A stretch of 64,000 bases of DNA from Geobacter sp. (lineage in GTDB: Bacteria > Desulfobacterota > Desulfuromonadia > Geobacterales > DSM-12255): contig WKKR01000003.1 of assembly GCA_009684525.1 (NCBI GenBank), positions 310,001-374,000 of the forward strand. The letters are read 5' to 3'. This document shows, one piece after another, positions 16,880-26,717 of this stretch. How positions within the stretch are numbered: the stretch's first letter is position 1; each line of letters opens with the position of its first letter. A program made the translations under genes and the position numbers. The notes beneath the pieces are model-generated. The model made no database searches, had not been told where the DNA came from, and was given only the letters and a program-made list of their open reading frames with translations.

Positions 16880-17721
16880 GCGAAGTCTGGACTGTCCTGA
16901 AGGTGCTTGCCTGGACCAAGGAGTATCTGGCGGAAAAGGGTGTGGAGAACGCCCGCCTGGAGGCGGAGTGGCTCCTTTGTGCCGCCACCGGCCTGGACCG
17001 GGTCGGGTTGTACGTCAATTACGAAAAGCCGCTTACCGATGCTGAACTGGCCGGCTACCGGGAGATGGTTTCCCGCCGGGCCAGGAGCGAACCGCTGCAA
17101 TATATTCTCGGCAGCCAGGATTTCTGCGGGCTCGACTTCGAGGTGGCGCCCGGGGTGCTGATTCCCCGGCATGACACGGAAGTGCTGGTCGAAGAGGCGA
17201 TTCACCGGGTGCCAGCAGCGAAAGCAGTGCTGGACATCGGTGTAGGAAGCGGTTGTATCGCCATTGCGCTTGCCCGGAGCCTGCCAACTGCAGCTGTCTG
17301 GGGTGTTGACCGTTCGCCGGACGCACTGGCACTTGCCCGGCGCAATGCCCAGCGACACGACGTGTCGGTGACCCTGGTGGAAGGGTCGCTCTTTGACCCC
17401 TGTTCCGACCGGCGGTTCGATCTGATCGTCAGCAATCCGCCCTATATCCCCACGGCCGATCTGACCGGGCTTCAGCCAGAGGTCCGCGACTACGAGCCGG
17501 TTGCGGCTCTGGATGGTGGGCGGGACGGACTCGATTTCTACCGGCTCATCGTCTCTGCGGCGCCGGAGTACCTGCACCCCGGCGGATGGCTGATGGTGGA
17601 GGTGGGGATCGATCAGGCTCCGGCAGTCAGAGCGCTGTTTCAGGCAGCAGGTTTCACGGATATCTTCACGGCCAGGGATTCGCAGCAGATCGAGCGGGTT
17701 GTTGGCGGTAAAATCGTTTAA
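16876..17721 (+). CDS. prmC: Release factor glutamine N5-methyltransferase
   Basis: This 281-residue class I methyltransferase carries the S-adenosylmethionine-binding motif [17 protein letters not shown] and the catalytic NPPY at residues 187-190. An N-terminal helical domain (about 1-75) is typical of PrmC. It methylates the Gln of the GGQ motif in RF1 and RF2. The gene overlaps prfA and is followed 12 bases later by murA, so the three genes probably form one transcript. Confidence 0.96.
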   Translation: MSEVWTVLKVLAWTKEYLAEKGVENARLEAEWLLCAATGLDRVGLYVNYEKPLTDAELAGYREMVSRRARSEPLQYILGSQDFCGLDFEVAPGVLIPRHDTEVLVEEAIHRVPAAKAVLDIGVGSGCIAIALARSLPTAAVWGVDRSPDALALARRNAQRHDVSVTLVEGSLFDPCSDRRFDLIVSNPPYIPTADLTGLQPEVRDYEPVAALDGGRDGLDFYRLIVSAAPEYLHPGGWLMVEVGIDQAPAVRALFQAAGFTDIFTARDSQQIERVVGGKIV

Positions 17722-17733
17722 AGGGAAATCACC

Positions 17734-18987
<1,254 letters not shown>

Positions 18988-18992
18988 ATCAT

Positions 18993-19050
18993 GTAGGGGC
19001 GGCCCTGTGTGGCCGCCCGAAGCAGGGCAACCACACAGGGTTGCCCCTAC
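18993..19050. repeat. Palindromic element with two nested hairpins, between murA and hisG
   Basis: The outer ends GTAGGGGC (18993-19000) and GCCCCTAC (19043-19050) are complementary, and each half is also self-complementary (GGGCGGCC/GGCCGCCC on the left, GGGCAACC/GGTTGCCC on the right). The two halves differ by paired changes that keep both inner hairpins intact. This looks like a small repetitive extragenic element, but only one copy is present here. Confidence 0.75.
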
Positions 19051-19065
19051 GGGAAAACCAACCAC

Positions 19066-19704
19066 ATGTCTGATTTCATTACCATTGCCATTCCCAAGGG
19101 GAGGATTCTGGAAGAGTCCGTTGCCCTCTTTCAGAAGATCGGCATCGACTGCGCGGAGCTCCTTTCCAGCTCCCGCAAGCTGATCTTCGAGAACCAGGCG
19201 CAGAGGATGCGCTACATGATCGTCCGGGCCACCGATGTGCCGACCTACGTGGAGTACGGTGCGGCAGACCTGGGAATTGTCGGCAAAGATACCCTGCTGG
19301 AGCAGGAAAAGGATGTGTATGAGCCCCTGGACCTCAAGTTCGGCTACTGCCGGATGATGGTGGCCGAGCCGGCCGGGCTTGCCCGCGACGACGACCCTTC
19401 CCGCTGGAGCAATATCCGCATTGCCACCAAGTACCCTCACATGACCGAGAAATACTTCGGCGCCAAGGGTGTTCAGGTGGAGATCATCAAGCTCTACGGT
19501 TCCATCGAGCTGGCGCCGCTGGTGGGTCTTTCCGAGCGGATCGTCGACCTGGTCTCCACGGGCGAGACCCTGAAGCAGAACGGACTGGTCGAGGTGGAGA
19601 CCATTGCCGAGATCACCACCCGCCTGATCGTCAACCGGGCGAGCCTGAAAACCAAGCACCAGCGCATCACCGGGATTATAGAAGGTCTGGAGCGCCACGT
19701 ATGA
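19066..19704 (+). CDS. hisG: ATP phosphoribosyltransferase, short form
   Basis: This 212-residue protein starts with TIAIPKGRILEESVALF and has the GAADLGIVGKD and LVDLVSTGETL blocks (written here as GAADLGIVGKD and DLVSTGETLKQ) of HisG. It catalyses the first step of histidine synthesis, ATP + PRPP. The length matches the short HisG lacking the C-terminal regulatory domain; that form normally needs the HisRS-like partner HisZ, which is not in this window. The true start is ATG at 19066; the longer frame upstream reads through the palindromic element. It overlaps hisD by four bases. Confidence 0.95.
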   Translation: MSDFITIAIPKGRILEESVALFQKIGIDCAELLSSSRKLIFENQAQRMRYMIVRATDVPTYVEYGAADLGIVGKDTLLEQEKDVYEPLDLKFGYCRMMVAEPAGLARDDDPSRWSNIRIATKYPHMTEKYFGAKGVQVEIIKLYGSIELAPLVGLSERIVDLVSTGETLKQNGLVEVETIAEITTRLIVNRASLKTKHQRITGIIEGLERHV

Positions 19705-21005
19705 AATTCCTCGATATTCGCGATACCGATTTCGATCGGCAGTTTGCCGCCATCCTCGCCCGTGGCGAGGAGTCCGGCCGCGAGGTGGAGCAGGTCGTCA
19801 CCGGGATCATCGCTGCGGTCAGGCAGCAGGGCGATGCCGCGGTGTTGGAATACACCAACCGCTTCGACCGGCTGACGGCCGCTACCGTTGCAGAGCTGCA
19901 GGTGACGGACGACGAGATCGATTATGCCTTTGCCAGGGTGAGCAGCGAAGAGATCGAATCCCTGAAGCTCGCCGTGGAGCGGGTTGCCCGTTTCCACGAG
20001 AAACAGAAACAGCAGACCTGGCTTTCCACCGAAGAGCCGGATATCATGCTCGGCCAGATGGTGACACCGCTTTCGCGGGTTGGGATCTACGTCCCCGGCG
20101 GCAAGGCGAGCTACCCCTCCAGCGTCATCATGAATGCCGTGCCGGCTAAGGTAGCCGGGGTGCCCGAGGTGATCATGGTCGCCCCCACCCCCGGCGGGGA
20201 GATCAACCCCCATGTGCTGGTGGCAGCCAGGCTTTCCGGCGTCGACCGGATATTCCGCATCGGCGGCGCCCAGGCCGTGGCGGCACTCGCCTACGGCACG
20301 GCGACCATCCCGAGGGTGGACAAGGTCACCGGTCCGGGCAACATCTACGTGGCCACCGCCAAGAAGCTGGTCTTCGGCCAGGTGGGGATCGACATGATCG
20401 CCGGTCCCAGCGAGATCCTGATCATCAACGACGGCAGCGGCACACCGGCCCATCTTGCCGCCGATCTGCTCTCCCAGGCCGAGCACGACGAACTGGCCTC
20501 ATCCATCCTGATCACCACCGACCGCGCCTTTGGCGAGCGGGTCGCAACAGAGGTGGAGCGGCAACTGGCGGAACTCAAGCGGGAGAGTATCGCCCGGAAG
20601 TCCTGGGAAACCTATGGCGCAGTGATTGTTGCCGGGAGTCTTGACGAGGCGATCCGCTTTTCCAACCGGATCGCCCCCGAGCACCTGGAACTGGCAGTGG
20701 CGGACCCGTTTGCCATCCTGCCGCTCATCAGGAACGCCGGCGCCATCTTCCTCGGGCACTTTACCCCGGAGGCTGCCGGCGACTACCTTGCCGGGCCGAA
20801 TCACACCCTCCCCACCGGCGGGACCGCACGGTTCTTCTCCCCCCTGTCCGTGGACGATTTCATCAAGAAATCCTCCATCGTCTACTTCAGCAGCGGTGGC
20901 CTCAACCGGCTGGGAAGGGAGATTGTCAGGATTGCGGAACTGGAGGGGCTGGAGGCTCACGGCAGATCGGTGAGCATCAGGCTGGACAGCAGCGAAGGAC
21001 AGTGA
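19701..21005 (+). CDS. hisD: Histidinol dehydrogenase
   Basis: This 434-residue enzyme has [19 protein letters not shown], the family signature stretch in the first third, and [15 protein letters not shown] plus [12 protein letters not shown] with the His and Glu/Asp zinc ligands. It performs the last two oxidations from histidinol to histidine. The start overlaps the hisG stop (ATGA). In the operon it is followed by hisC after a short spacer. Confidence 0.96.
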   Translation: MKFLDIRDTDFDRQFAAILARGEESGREVEQVVTGIIAAVRQQGDAAVLEYTNRFDRLTAATVAELQVTDDEIDYAFARVSSEEIESLKLAVERVARFHEKQKQQTWLSTEEPDIMLGQMVTPLSRVGIYVPGGKASYPSSVIMNAVPAKVAGVPEVIMVAPTPGGEINPHVLVAARLSGVDRIFRIGGAQAVAALAYGTATIPRVDKVTGPGNIYVATAKKLVFGQVGIDMIAGPSEILIINDGSGTPAHLAADLLSQAEHDELASSILITTDRAFGERVATEVERQLAELKRESIARKSWETYGAVIVAGSLDEAIRFSNRIAPEHLELAVADPFAILPLIRNAGAIFLGHFTPEAAGDYLAGPNHTLPTGGTARFFSPLSVDDFIKKSSIVYFSSGGLNRLGREIVRIAELEGLEAHGRSVSIRLDSSEGQ

Positions 21006-21018
21006 AAGGTTTTTGCGC

Positions 21019-22071
21019 ATGATCCCACTCAGACCGAATATCGCCGCCATGGCCGGCTATGTCCCCGGCTATCAGCCCCCGGACATTTCTTCCTGGATCA
21101 AGATCAACACCAACGAGAACCCCTATCCGCCGTCACCGGAGGTGGTGAAGGCCATTCTGGCGGAGCTGGGGCCGGACGGCGCCAACCTTCGCACCTACCC
21201 AAGCGCTTCCAGCCAGAGTCTGCGCGAGGCAGCCGGGCTGGTGTTCGGTTTCGACCCGTCGTGGATCATCATGGCAAACGGCTCGGACGAGGTGCTGAAC
21301 AACCTGATCCGGGCATTCGCCTCCGAAGGGGAAGAGATCGGCTACGTTCATCCGTCCTACTCCTACTATGCGACGCTGGCGGAAGTCCAGGGCGCGCGGG
21401 TGCGGACCTTCGGCCTGACCGCTGATTTCCGCATTGCCGACTTCCCGGAGCGCTACGAAGGGAAGGTCTTCTTCCTCACCACTCCCAATGCCCCGCTCGG
21501 GCCGGCATTTCCGCTTGCATACATCGAAGAGCTGGCCAGGTGCTGTGCCGGCATGCTGGTGCTGGACGAGACCTATGCCGAATTTGCCGAGTCGAGCGCC
21601 CTGGAACTGGTGAAAAAATACGATAATGTCGTGGTGACCCGCACCCTCTCTAAGAGCTATTCCCTGGCAGGCATGCGGCTCGGCCTTGCCATTGCCCGAC
21701 CCGAGGTGATCGCCGCCCTGGACAAGATCCGCGACCACTACAATCTGGACCGCCTGGCACAGGCGGCCTGTGTGGCAGCGCTGCGGGACCAGTCCTACCT
21801 GGCCGAGTGCTGCCGAAAGATTCGCGAGACGCGCGAATGGTTTTCTTCGGAACTGCGGGTCGTCGGCTACGATGTCATCCCCTCCCAGGGGAATTATGTC
21901 TTTGCCTCGCCTCCGGACAGAAACGGCAAGCGGGTCTATGACGGACTGTTTGAACGGAAGATCCTGGTGCGTCATTTCTCCGACCCCCTGCTGTCCCATG
22001 GGTTGCGGATCTCCATCGGCACCCGTGAGGATATGGAAAAGACGCTGGCTGCGATTAAAGAGATAGGCTGA
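21019..22071 (+). CDS. hisC: Histidinol-phosphate aminotransferase
   Basis: This 350-residue fold-type I aminotransferase has [14 protein letters not shown] near the start, the PLP lysine Lys212 in [13 protein letters not shown], and the [12 protein letters not shown]-terminal Arg region. It converts imidazole-acetol phosphate to histidinol phosphate. The block TPNAPLG replaces the more common NPNNPTG, a variant that is seen in some HisC proteins. ATG at 21019 is preferred over the TTG two codons upstream. It is 13 bases downstream of hisD. Confidence 0.94.
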   Translation: MIPLRPNIAAMAGYVPGYQPPDISSWIKINTNENPYPPSPEVVKAILAELGPDGANLRTYPSASSQSLREAAGLVFGFDPSWIIMANGSDEVLNNLIRAFASEGEEIGYVHPSYSYYATLAEVQGARVRTFGLTADFRIADFPERYEGKVFFLTTPNAPLGPAFPLAYIEELARCCAGMLVLDETYAEFAESSALELVKKYDNVVVTRTLSKSYSLAGMRLGLAIARPEVIAALDKIRDHYNLDRLAQAACVAALRDQSYLAECCRKIRETREWFSSELRVVGYDVIPSQGNYVFASPPDRNGKRVYDGLFERKILVRHFSDPLLSHGLRISIGTREDMEKTLAAIKEIG

Positions 22072-22087
22072 TTTTCAGGAGGCTAGA

Positions 22088-22675
22088 ATGGCACGAACGG
22101 CTGCTATAGAAAGAGTGACAAAGGAAACCCGGATCAAGCTTTCCATCGATCTTGACGGCACCGGTGCAGCCAAGGTCTGTACCTCGGTTCCCTTCCTCGA
22201 CCACATGCTCGACCTCTTTGCCCGGCACGGCCTGTTCGACCTGGAGGTGGAGGCGAGCGGTGATATCGACATCGATTTCCACCACACGGTGGAGGATATC
22301 GGCATCGTGCTGGGGCAGGCCATCAGGCAGGCCCTGGGGGACAAGAAGGGGATCCGCCGCTACGGCCAGGCAACAGTCCCCATGGACGAGACCCTTGCCA
22401 GCGTGGCGACGGACCTGTCCGGGCGGCCCTATCTGGTCTACCACGTATCGCTCCCCAAGGTGAAGATCGGCGAGTTCGACGTGGAGCTGGCCCGCGAGTT
22501 TTTCCAGGCCCTGGTCAACAACCTGGGAGCCAACCTGCATGTCAACGTGATGTACGGCGACAATGTCCATCATATTCTGGAGGCCTGTTTCAAGGCCACA
22601 GCCAGGGCGCTGGACATGGCGACCCAGGTCGATCCCCGGATCGAAGGGGTGATGTCCACAAAGGGTAAACTATAA
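22088..22675 (+). CDS. hisB: Imidazoleglycerol-phosphate dehydratase
   Basis: This 195-residue monofunctional HisB contains the metal-binding blocks [24 protein letters not shown] and the second half [15 protein letters not shown]. It dehydrates imidazole-glycerol phosphate. The length shows that no histidinol phosphatase domain is fused, unlike in enterics, so that activity is encoded elsewhere. AGGAGG-like AGGAGGCTAGA precedes the ATG. Confidence 0.96.
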   Translation: MARTAAIERVTKETRIKLSIDLDGTGAAKVCTSVPFLDHMLDLFARHGLFDLEVEASGDIDIDFHHTVEDIGIVLGQAIRQALGDKKGIRRYGQATVPMDETLASVATDLSGRPYLVYHVSLPKVKIGEFDVELAREFFQALVNNLGANLHVNVMYGDNVHHILEACFKATARALDMATQVDPRIEGVMSTKGKL

Positions 22676-22679
22676 AACC

Positions 22680-22747
22680 CACCACGGAGCCACGGAGGAA
22701 ACCTGATAGCGTGGGTGTTCTCCGTGATACTCCGTGTCTCCGTGGTG
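22680..22747. repeat. Inverted-repeat element between hisB and hisH
   Basis: Two 18-base arms (22680-22697 and 22730-22747) match as inverted repeats at 17 of 18 positions, around a 32-base centre that contains another TCCGTG copy. The arms are built of CACGGAG units. The element carries no coding frame and is different from the murA-hisG element. It resembles known dispersed intergenic repeats, but that is memory, not a search. Confidence 0.75.
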
Positions 22748-22761
22748 AAAGGTCCTTATCA

Positions 22762-23385
22762 ATGATTGCGATTATCGACTACGGGATGGGGAACCTCCGT
22801 TCCGTGCAGAAGGGGTTCGAGAAGGTCGGGTTCGATGCCGTGGTGACCGCAGATCCGAAGGTGGTGCTGGAGGCCGGGAAGGTCGTCCTTCCAGGGGTCG
22901 GCGCCTTCCGCGACTGCATGCGCAACCTGGAGCAGGGGGGCTTTGTCGAGCCGATCCTCAAGGTGATCCGGGAGGGGCGCCCTTTTCTCGGGATCTGCGT
23001 CGGCATGCAGCTTTTGCTGACGGACAGCGTCGAGTTCGGCCTCTACCAGGGGCTGAACGTCATCCCCGGGCACGTGCTCCGTTTTCCGGACGGGATGGAG
23101 GAGAATGGCGAAAAGCTCAAGGTGCCGCACATGGGGTGGAACCAGCTTGCCATTCGGCGGCGAGCGCCGATCTTCAACGGGATCGAGGACGGCACCAACG
23201 TCTATTTCGTGCATTCCTACTATGAGATGCCGGACGACGAGACGGCAGTGGCGGCGACTGCAACCTATGGCGTAGAATTCTGCGCCGCAATCTGGAAAGA
23301 CAATGTCATGGCGACGCAGTTCCATCCGGAGAAATCCCAGGAAGTCGGGCTGCGCATGCTGAAGAATTTCGGAGAGTTCACGTGA
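22762..23385 (+). CDS. hisH: Imidazole glycerol phosphate synthase, glutaminase subunit
   Basis: This 207-residue class I glutamine amidotransferase has the nucleophile Cys79 in [10 protein letters not shown] and the His/Glu pair in TQFHPEKSQ. It supplies ammonia to HisF. The frame is open 17 codons upstream through the inverted-repeat element, but [11 protein letters not shown] at 22762 is the conserved start. It overlaps hisA by four bases. Confidence 0.96.
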   Translation: MIAIIDYGMGNLRSVQKGFEKVGFDAVVTADPKVVLEAGKVVLPGVGAFRDCMRNLEQGGFVEPILKVIREGRPFLGICVGMQLLLTDSVEFGLYQGLNVIPGHVLRFPDGMEENGEKLKVPHMGWNQLAIRRRAPIFNGIEDGTNVYFVHSYYEMPDDETAVAATATYGVEFCAAIWKDNVMATQFHPEKSQEVGLRMLKNFGEFT

Positions 23386-24119
23386 TCGTTATACCGGCAA
23401 TCGACCTGAAGGAAGGGAAGTGTGTCCGCCTGGAGCAGGGGCTTATGGAGCGTGACACGGTCTACAGCGACAACCCGGCGGCCCAGGCGCTCGCCTGGCA
23501 GACGCAGGGGGCGGAGCTGCTGCATATCGTCGATCTGGACGGGGCGTTTGCCGGAGAGCCGAAGAACCGGGCGGCCATCGAGTCCATTGTCAGCGTGCTG
23601 CAGATACCGACGCAGCTCGGCGGCGGCATCCGCGATCTCGCCACCATCGAGGCCTATCTGGGGATGGGGGTCGGGCGGGTGATCATCGGCACCGCGGCCC
23701 AGCGCAATCCGGAACTGGTCAAGGAGGCATGCGCACGGTTTCCGGGGCGCATCGTTGTCGGCATCGACGCCAAGAACGGCATGGTTGCGGTCCAGGGATG
23801 GGCCGAGGTTACCGATGTGACGGCCGTGGATCTGGCCCGTAAATTCGAGGGGTTAGGTGTCTCGGCCATTGTCTATACCGACATCAGCCGGGACGGGATG
23901 ATGCAGGGGCCGAACATCGAGGCGACCAGGGCGCTGGCCGAGGCGATCTCCATACCGGTCATCGCATCCGGAGGTGTTTCGACGCTCAAGGACATAGAAA
24001 ATCTCATGGCGGTTGAGAGCGCGGGGATCAGCGGCGCCATCACCGGCAAGGCGATCTACAGCGGGGCGATCAATCTGGCGGAAGCCATCACACTGACTAA
24101 AAAGGCAAGTCAAGGCTAA
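23382..24119 (+). CDS. hisA: Phosphoribosylformimino-5-aminoimidazole carboxamide ribotide isomerase
   Basis: This 245-residue (beta/alpha)8 barrel begins [17 protein letters not shown] with the catalytic Asp in AIDLK, and has the second acid residue in YTDISRDGM. Half-barrel symmetry with HisF is visible. It isomerises ProFAR. Start is GTG overlapping the hisH stop. Confidence 0.96.
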   Translation: MIVIPAIDLKEGKCVRLEQGLMERDTVYSDNPAAQALAWQTQGAELLHIVDLDGAFAGEPKNRAAIESIVSVLQIPTQLGGGIRDLATIEAYLGMGVGRVIIGTAAQRNPELVKEACARFPGRIVVGIDAKNGMVAVQGWAEVTDVTAVDLARKFEGLGVSAIVYTDISRDGMMQGPNIEATRALAEAISIPVIASGGVSTLKDIENLMAVESAGISGAITGKAIYSGAINLAEAITLTKKASQG

Positions 24120-24120
24120 G

Positions 24121-24163
24121 TTTTAGGTTCAGCCCAACCTCAACTTCAACCTTAACCCGAGGT
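24121..24163. repeat. Short run of degenerate CAACCT-type units between hisA and hisF
   Basis: The 49-base spacer contains CCAACCTCAACTTCAACCTT followed by AACCC, and is bounded by AGGTTC and AGGTT. It therefore forms a run of degenerate CAACCT units with weak dyad symmetry. It has no coding role. It is the third unusual spacer in this operon. Confidence 0.5.
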
Positions 24164-24168
24164 TATCA

Positions 24169-24930
24169 ATGCTTACACGACGCATTATTCCCTGCTTGGA
24201 CGTGACTGGCGGCCGGGTGGTAAAGGGGGTGCAGTTTCTCGAACTACGGGATGCCGGCGATCCGGTGGAGATCGCCGAACTCTACGACCAGCAAGGTGCT
24301 GACGAGCTGACCTTCCTCGATATCACCGCCTCCAGTGACGGCCGCGACACCATGGTCGATGTTGTCCGCAAGACTGCGGAGCGGGTCTTCATGCCGCTAA
24401 CAGTCGGCGGCGGCATCCGGACCGTCGAGGATATCCGTAGGATGCTGAATGCCGGAGCCGACAAGGTTTCCATCAATACTGCTGCCGTGCACAATCCAGA
24501 CTTTGTCCGTGAAGCTGCGGAGCGTTTCGGTTCCCAGTGCACGGTCGTGGCCATCGACGCCCGCCAGGTGCCGGGTGAACAGCGCTGGGAGGTCTATACC
24601 CACGGAGGACGCAAACCGACCGGCATCGATGCGGTGGAGTGGGCCCAGCGGATGGAGTCCTACGGTGCCGGTGAGATCCTCCTTACCAGCATGGACCGGG
24701 ACGGCACCAAGGATGGCTACGACCTGCCGCTGACCAGGGCCATTGTCGATGCGGTCAGCGTGCCGGTCATCGCTTCGGGGGGCGTCGGCACGCTGGAACA
24801 TCTCTATGACGGGTTTGCCGTGGCCGGGGCATCGGCCTGCCTTGCCGCTTCCATCTTTCACTTCCGGCAGCACACGGTGCATGAGGCCAAGGAGTATCTG
24901 CGCCAGAGAGGAGTAGCTGTCCGGCTATGA
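24169..24930 (+). CDS. hisF: Imidazole glycerol phosphate synthase, cyclase subunit
   Basis: This 253-residue (beta/alpha)8 barrel has [19 protein letters not shown] at the start with the catalytic Asp in CLDV, and [15 protein letters not shown] with the second Asp. It forms the imidazole ring and AICAR using ammonia from HisH. Overlaps hisE (ATGA). The usual order hisH-A-F is kept. Confidence 0.97.
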   Translation: MLTRRIIPCLDVTGGRVVKGVQFLELRDAGDPVEIAELYDQQGADELTFLDITASSDGRDTMVDVVRKTAERVFMPLTVGGGIRTVEDIRRMLNAGADKVSINTAAVHNPDFVREAAERFGSQCTVVAIDARQVPGEQRWEVYTHGGRKPTGIDAVEWAQRMESYGAGEILLTSMDRDGTKDGYDLPLTRAIVDAVSVPVIASGGVGTLEHLYDGFAVAGASACLAASIFHFRQHTVHEAKEYLRQRGVAVRL

Positions 24931-25256
24931 ACGAACGAGACGACATCCTGCATGCGGTCTACCGGGTGATCCTGGAGCGCAAAGGCGCTTCGCCTGATAG
25001 CTCCTACACCGCCTCCCTGATGGCCAAGGGAACGGATAAGATCCTGAAGAAGCTGGGCGAGGAGGCCACCGAGCTGGTGATTGCCGGCAAGGGGGGCAAC
25101 CGCGACGAGATCGTCTACGAGGCAGCGGACCTGTTCTTCCATGCGCTGGTTCTCCTGGGGCACAGCGACATCCCTCTCGATGCCGTTTATGACGAACTGC
25201 GACGCCGTTTCGGCACCTCGGGGATTGCGGAGAAGCAGTCCCGCCCTGTCGGTTAA
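24927..25256 (+). CDS. hisE: Phosphoribosyl-ATP pyrophosphohydrolase
   Basis: This 109-residue protein is a stand-alone HisE with the MazG-like helical fold: [24 protein letters not shown] and the metal site [12 protein letters not shown]...[13 protein letters not shown]. It removes pyrophosphate from PR-ATP. HisI (the cyclohydrolase that is often fused to HisE) is absent from this operon and must be encoded elsewhere. It is the last gene of the his operon. Confidence 0.95.
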   Translation: MNERDDILHAVYRVILERKGASPDSSYTASLMAKGTDKILKKLGEEATELVIAGKGGNRDEIVYEAADLFFHALVLLGHSDIPLDAVYDELRRRFGTSGIAEKQSRPVG

Positions 25257-25279
25257 TTCTCCGGCGATCGAATATATTC

Positions 25280-25308
25280 TTGACATGGTTGAGGTGGGCG
25301 GATAATAT
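25280..25308 (+). promoter_or_regulatory. Strong sigma-70 promoter of the rpsU-yqeY-cvpA-dnaG-rpoD operon
   Basis: TTGACA (25280-25285) and TAATAT (25303-25308) are 17 bases apart, a near-perfect housekeeping promoter. Transcription should start around 25315, giving a leader of about 65 bases before rpsU. Confidence 0.85.
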
Positions 25309-25380
25309 ACCATCTCTTGCAGACTACCGGCCTGCCCTTGCTAAGGCTTTAAATATGCAACAGGAGGGAGGGGTGTATGG

Positions 25381-25578
25381 ATGCCGGGAATAAAGGTAAA
25401 GGAAAACGAACCGTTTGAGATCGTGCTGAAGAAGTTCAAGAAGCAGTGCGAAAAGGCGGGGATTTTGTCTGAAATCCGTAAGCGCGAGCACTTCGAGAAG
25501 CCGAGTATCAAGCGGAAGAAGAAGGCTATCGCTGCCCGTAAGCGCGCGCTCAAGAAGCAGCGCAAGATGATGGACTAA
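25381..25578 (+). CDS. rpsU: Ribosomal protein S21
   Basis: This 65-residue basic protein begins [13 protein letters not shown] and has [14 protein letters not shown], the conserved core of bS21. It is a small-subunit protein near the anti-Shine-Dalgarno. The ribosome binding site is a very long GGAGGGAGGGG run. The gene leads the macromolecular-synthesis operon, ahead of yqeY, cvpA, dnaG and rpoD. A second ATG four bases upstream is in another frame and may compete. Confidence 0.97.
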   Translation: MPGIKVKENEPFEIVLKKFKKQCEKAGILSEIRKREHFEKPSIKRKKKAIAARKRALKKQRKMMD

Positions 25579-25581
25579 ATC

Positions 25582-26025
25582 ATGGGACTGCGGGAAACAC
25601 TGACAGACGAGATGAAGGTGGCGATGAAGGCCCGTGACGAAGTGCGGCTTTCCTGCATTCGCCTTGTCCGCTCCGCGGTAAAGAACAGAGAGATAGACCA
25701 GAAGACGGTCCTTGACGACGCCGGTATCTGCGAGGTTGTTTCCTCGCTGGCCAAGCAGCGCAGGGAATCGATCCGGATGTTCGGTGAAGCCGGACGGCAG
25801 GATCTTGTCGAGAAAGAAGAGCGCGAGCTGGCGGTATTGCTCGAGTTCCTGCCCAGGCAGCTTTCCCGTGAAGAGATTGCCGAACTTGTTGCCGGGGTCA
25901 TTGCCGAAACAGGGGCCCAGGGGAGCAAGGATATGGGGCGGGTCATGAAGTCCTTGATGCCCCACACTGCCGGACGAGCCGACGGAAAACTGGTCAGTGA
26001 GGTGGTCAAGGAGTTGCTCGGCTGA
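25582..26025 (+). CDS. GatB/YqeY domain protein
   Basis: This 147-residue helical protein begins LRETLTDEMKVAMKARDEVRLS and has PRQLSREEIAELVAG and GSKDMGRVMKSLMP, the hallmarks of the YqeY family. The fold matches the tRNA-binding tail of GatB, so it may bind tRNA or aid amidotransferase function, but the role is unproven. It starts three bases after rpsU and precedes cvpA and dnaG, a widespread order. Confidence 0.92.
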   Translation: MGLRETLTDEMKVAMKARDEVRLSCIRLVRSAVKNREIDQKTVLDDAGICEVVSSLAKQRRESIRMFGEAGRQDLVEKEERELAVLLEFLPRQLSREEIAELVAGVIAETGAQGSKDMGRVMKSLMPHTAGRADGKLVSEVVKELLG

Positions 26026-26135
26026 TCACCCGACCCTTCCGGGGGGTGCCCGGTTCATAGTAATAATGCGAAAGAGACGAGGTGGGGGCATATCATCGGA
26101 TTGCCCCTGCTTTTTCTTTTTGTGGATATGGCTGC

Positions 26136-26654
26136 ATGCACGGACTGAATTTCCTCGATATCCTGCTCTGGATCATCCTTTTGGCCTGTGCCGTGAAGGG
26201 GTTCATGAAGGGGCTGGTCAGGGAGGTTTGTTCCCTGCTTGGCGTCATTGCCGGCGCTTGGGCGGCGTTCAGCTATTATGGCGCCCTCACCGCCACGATC
26301 AGATCGCTCATCAATCTGCCGCAGGCCGTAACTGCTGCCGTGGCGTTTCTGCTCATCTACCTTGTCCTGGGTCTTCTGTTTTTTTTCGTCGGTCATCTGC
26401 TCACCGTCATTTTCAAGATCATGCTGCTGGGGTGGCTCAACCGTTTTGGCGGGGTGGTATTTGGCTTCCTCCAGGGGGCGTTCATCCTCTGCATTCTCCT
26501 GGCTCTTGCCGTCAGCAAACCGGTACCGGCAAAGATCAAGGGGTATCTGCAGGGGTCATCCACTGCCCGTTCCCTGAGTGAAACCGGGCAAGACATGATA
26601 GCCGGATGGAAGAGCCAGGGCCGCGCAGCTGCTATCCGGACACAAAGCCGTTAA
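26136..26654 (+). CDS. CvpA-family membrane protein
   Basis: This 172-residue protein has four hydrophobic segments and the CvpA-type opening FLDILLWIILLACAVKGFMKGL. CvpA is an inner-membrane protein required for colicin V production and purF regulation in E. coli; in this context its role is unknown. ATG at 26136 begins the conserved part; the frame extends 18 codons upstream. It lies between yqeY and dnaG in the operon. Confidence 0.85.
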   Translation: MHGLNFLDILLWIILLACAVKGFMKGLVREVCSLLGVIAGAWAAFSYYGALTATIRSLINLPQAVTAAVAFLLIYLVLGLLFFFVGHLLTVIFKIMLLGWLNRFGGVVFGFLQGAFILCILLALAVSKPVPAKIKGYLQGSSTARSLSETGQDMIAGWKSQGRAAAIRTQSR

Positions 26655-26717
26655 AGCGCAGCGGTTTCCCGGCACTGGCGATCTGAACACCCCTCTGCGG
26701 CGGGGAGAGCGGCACAG

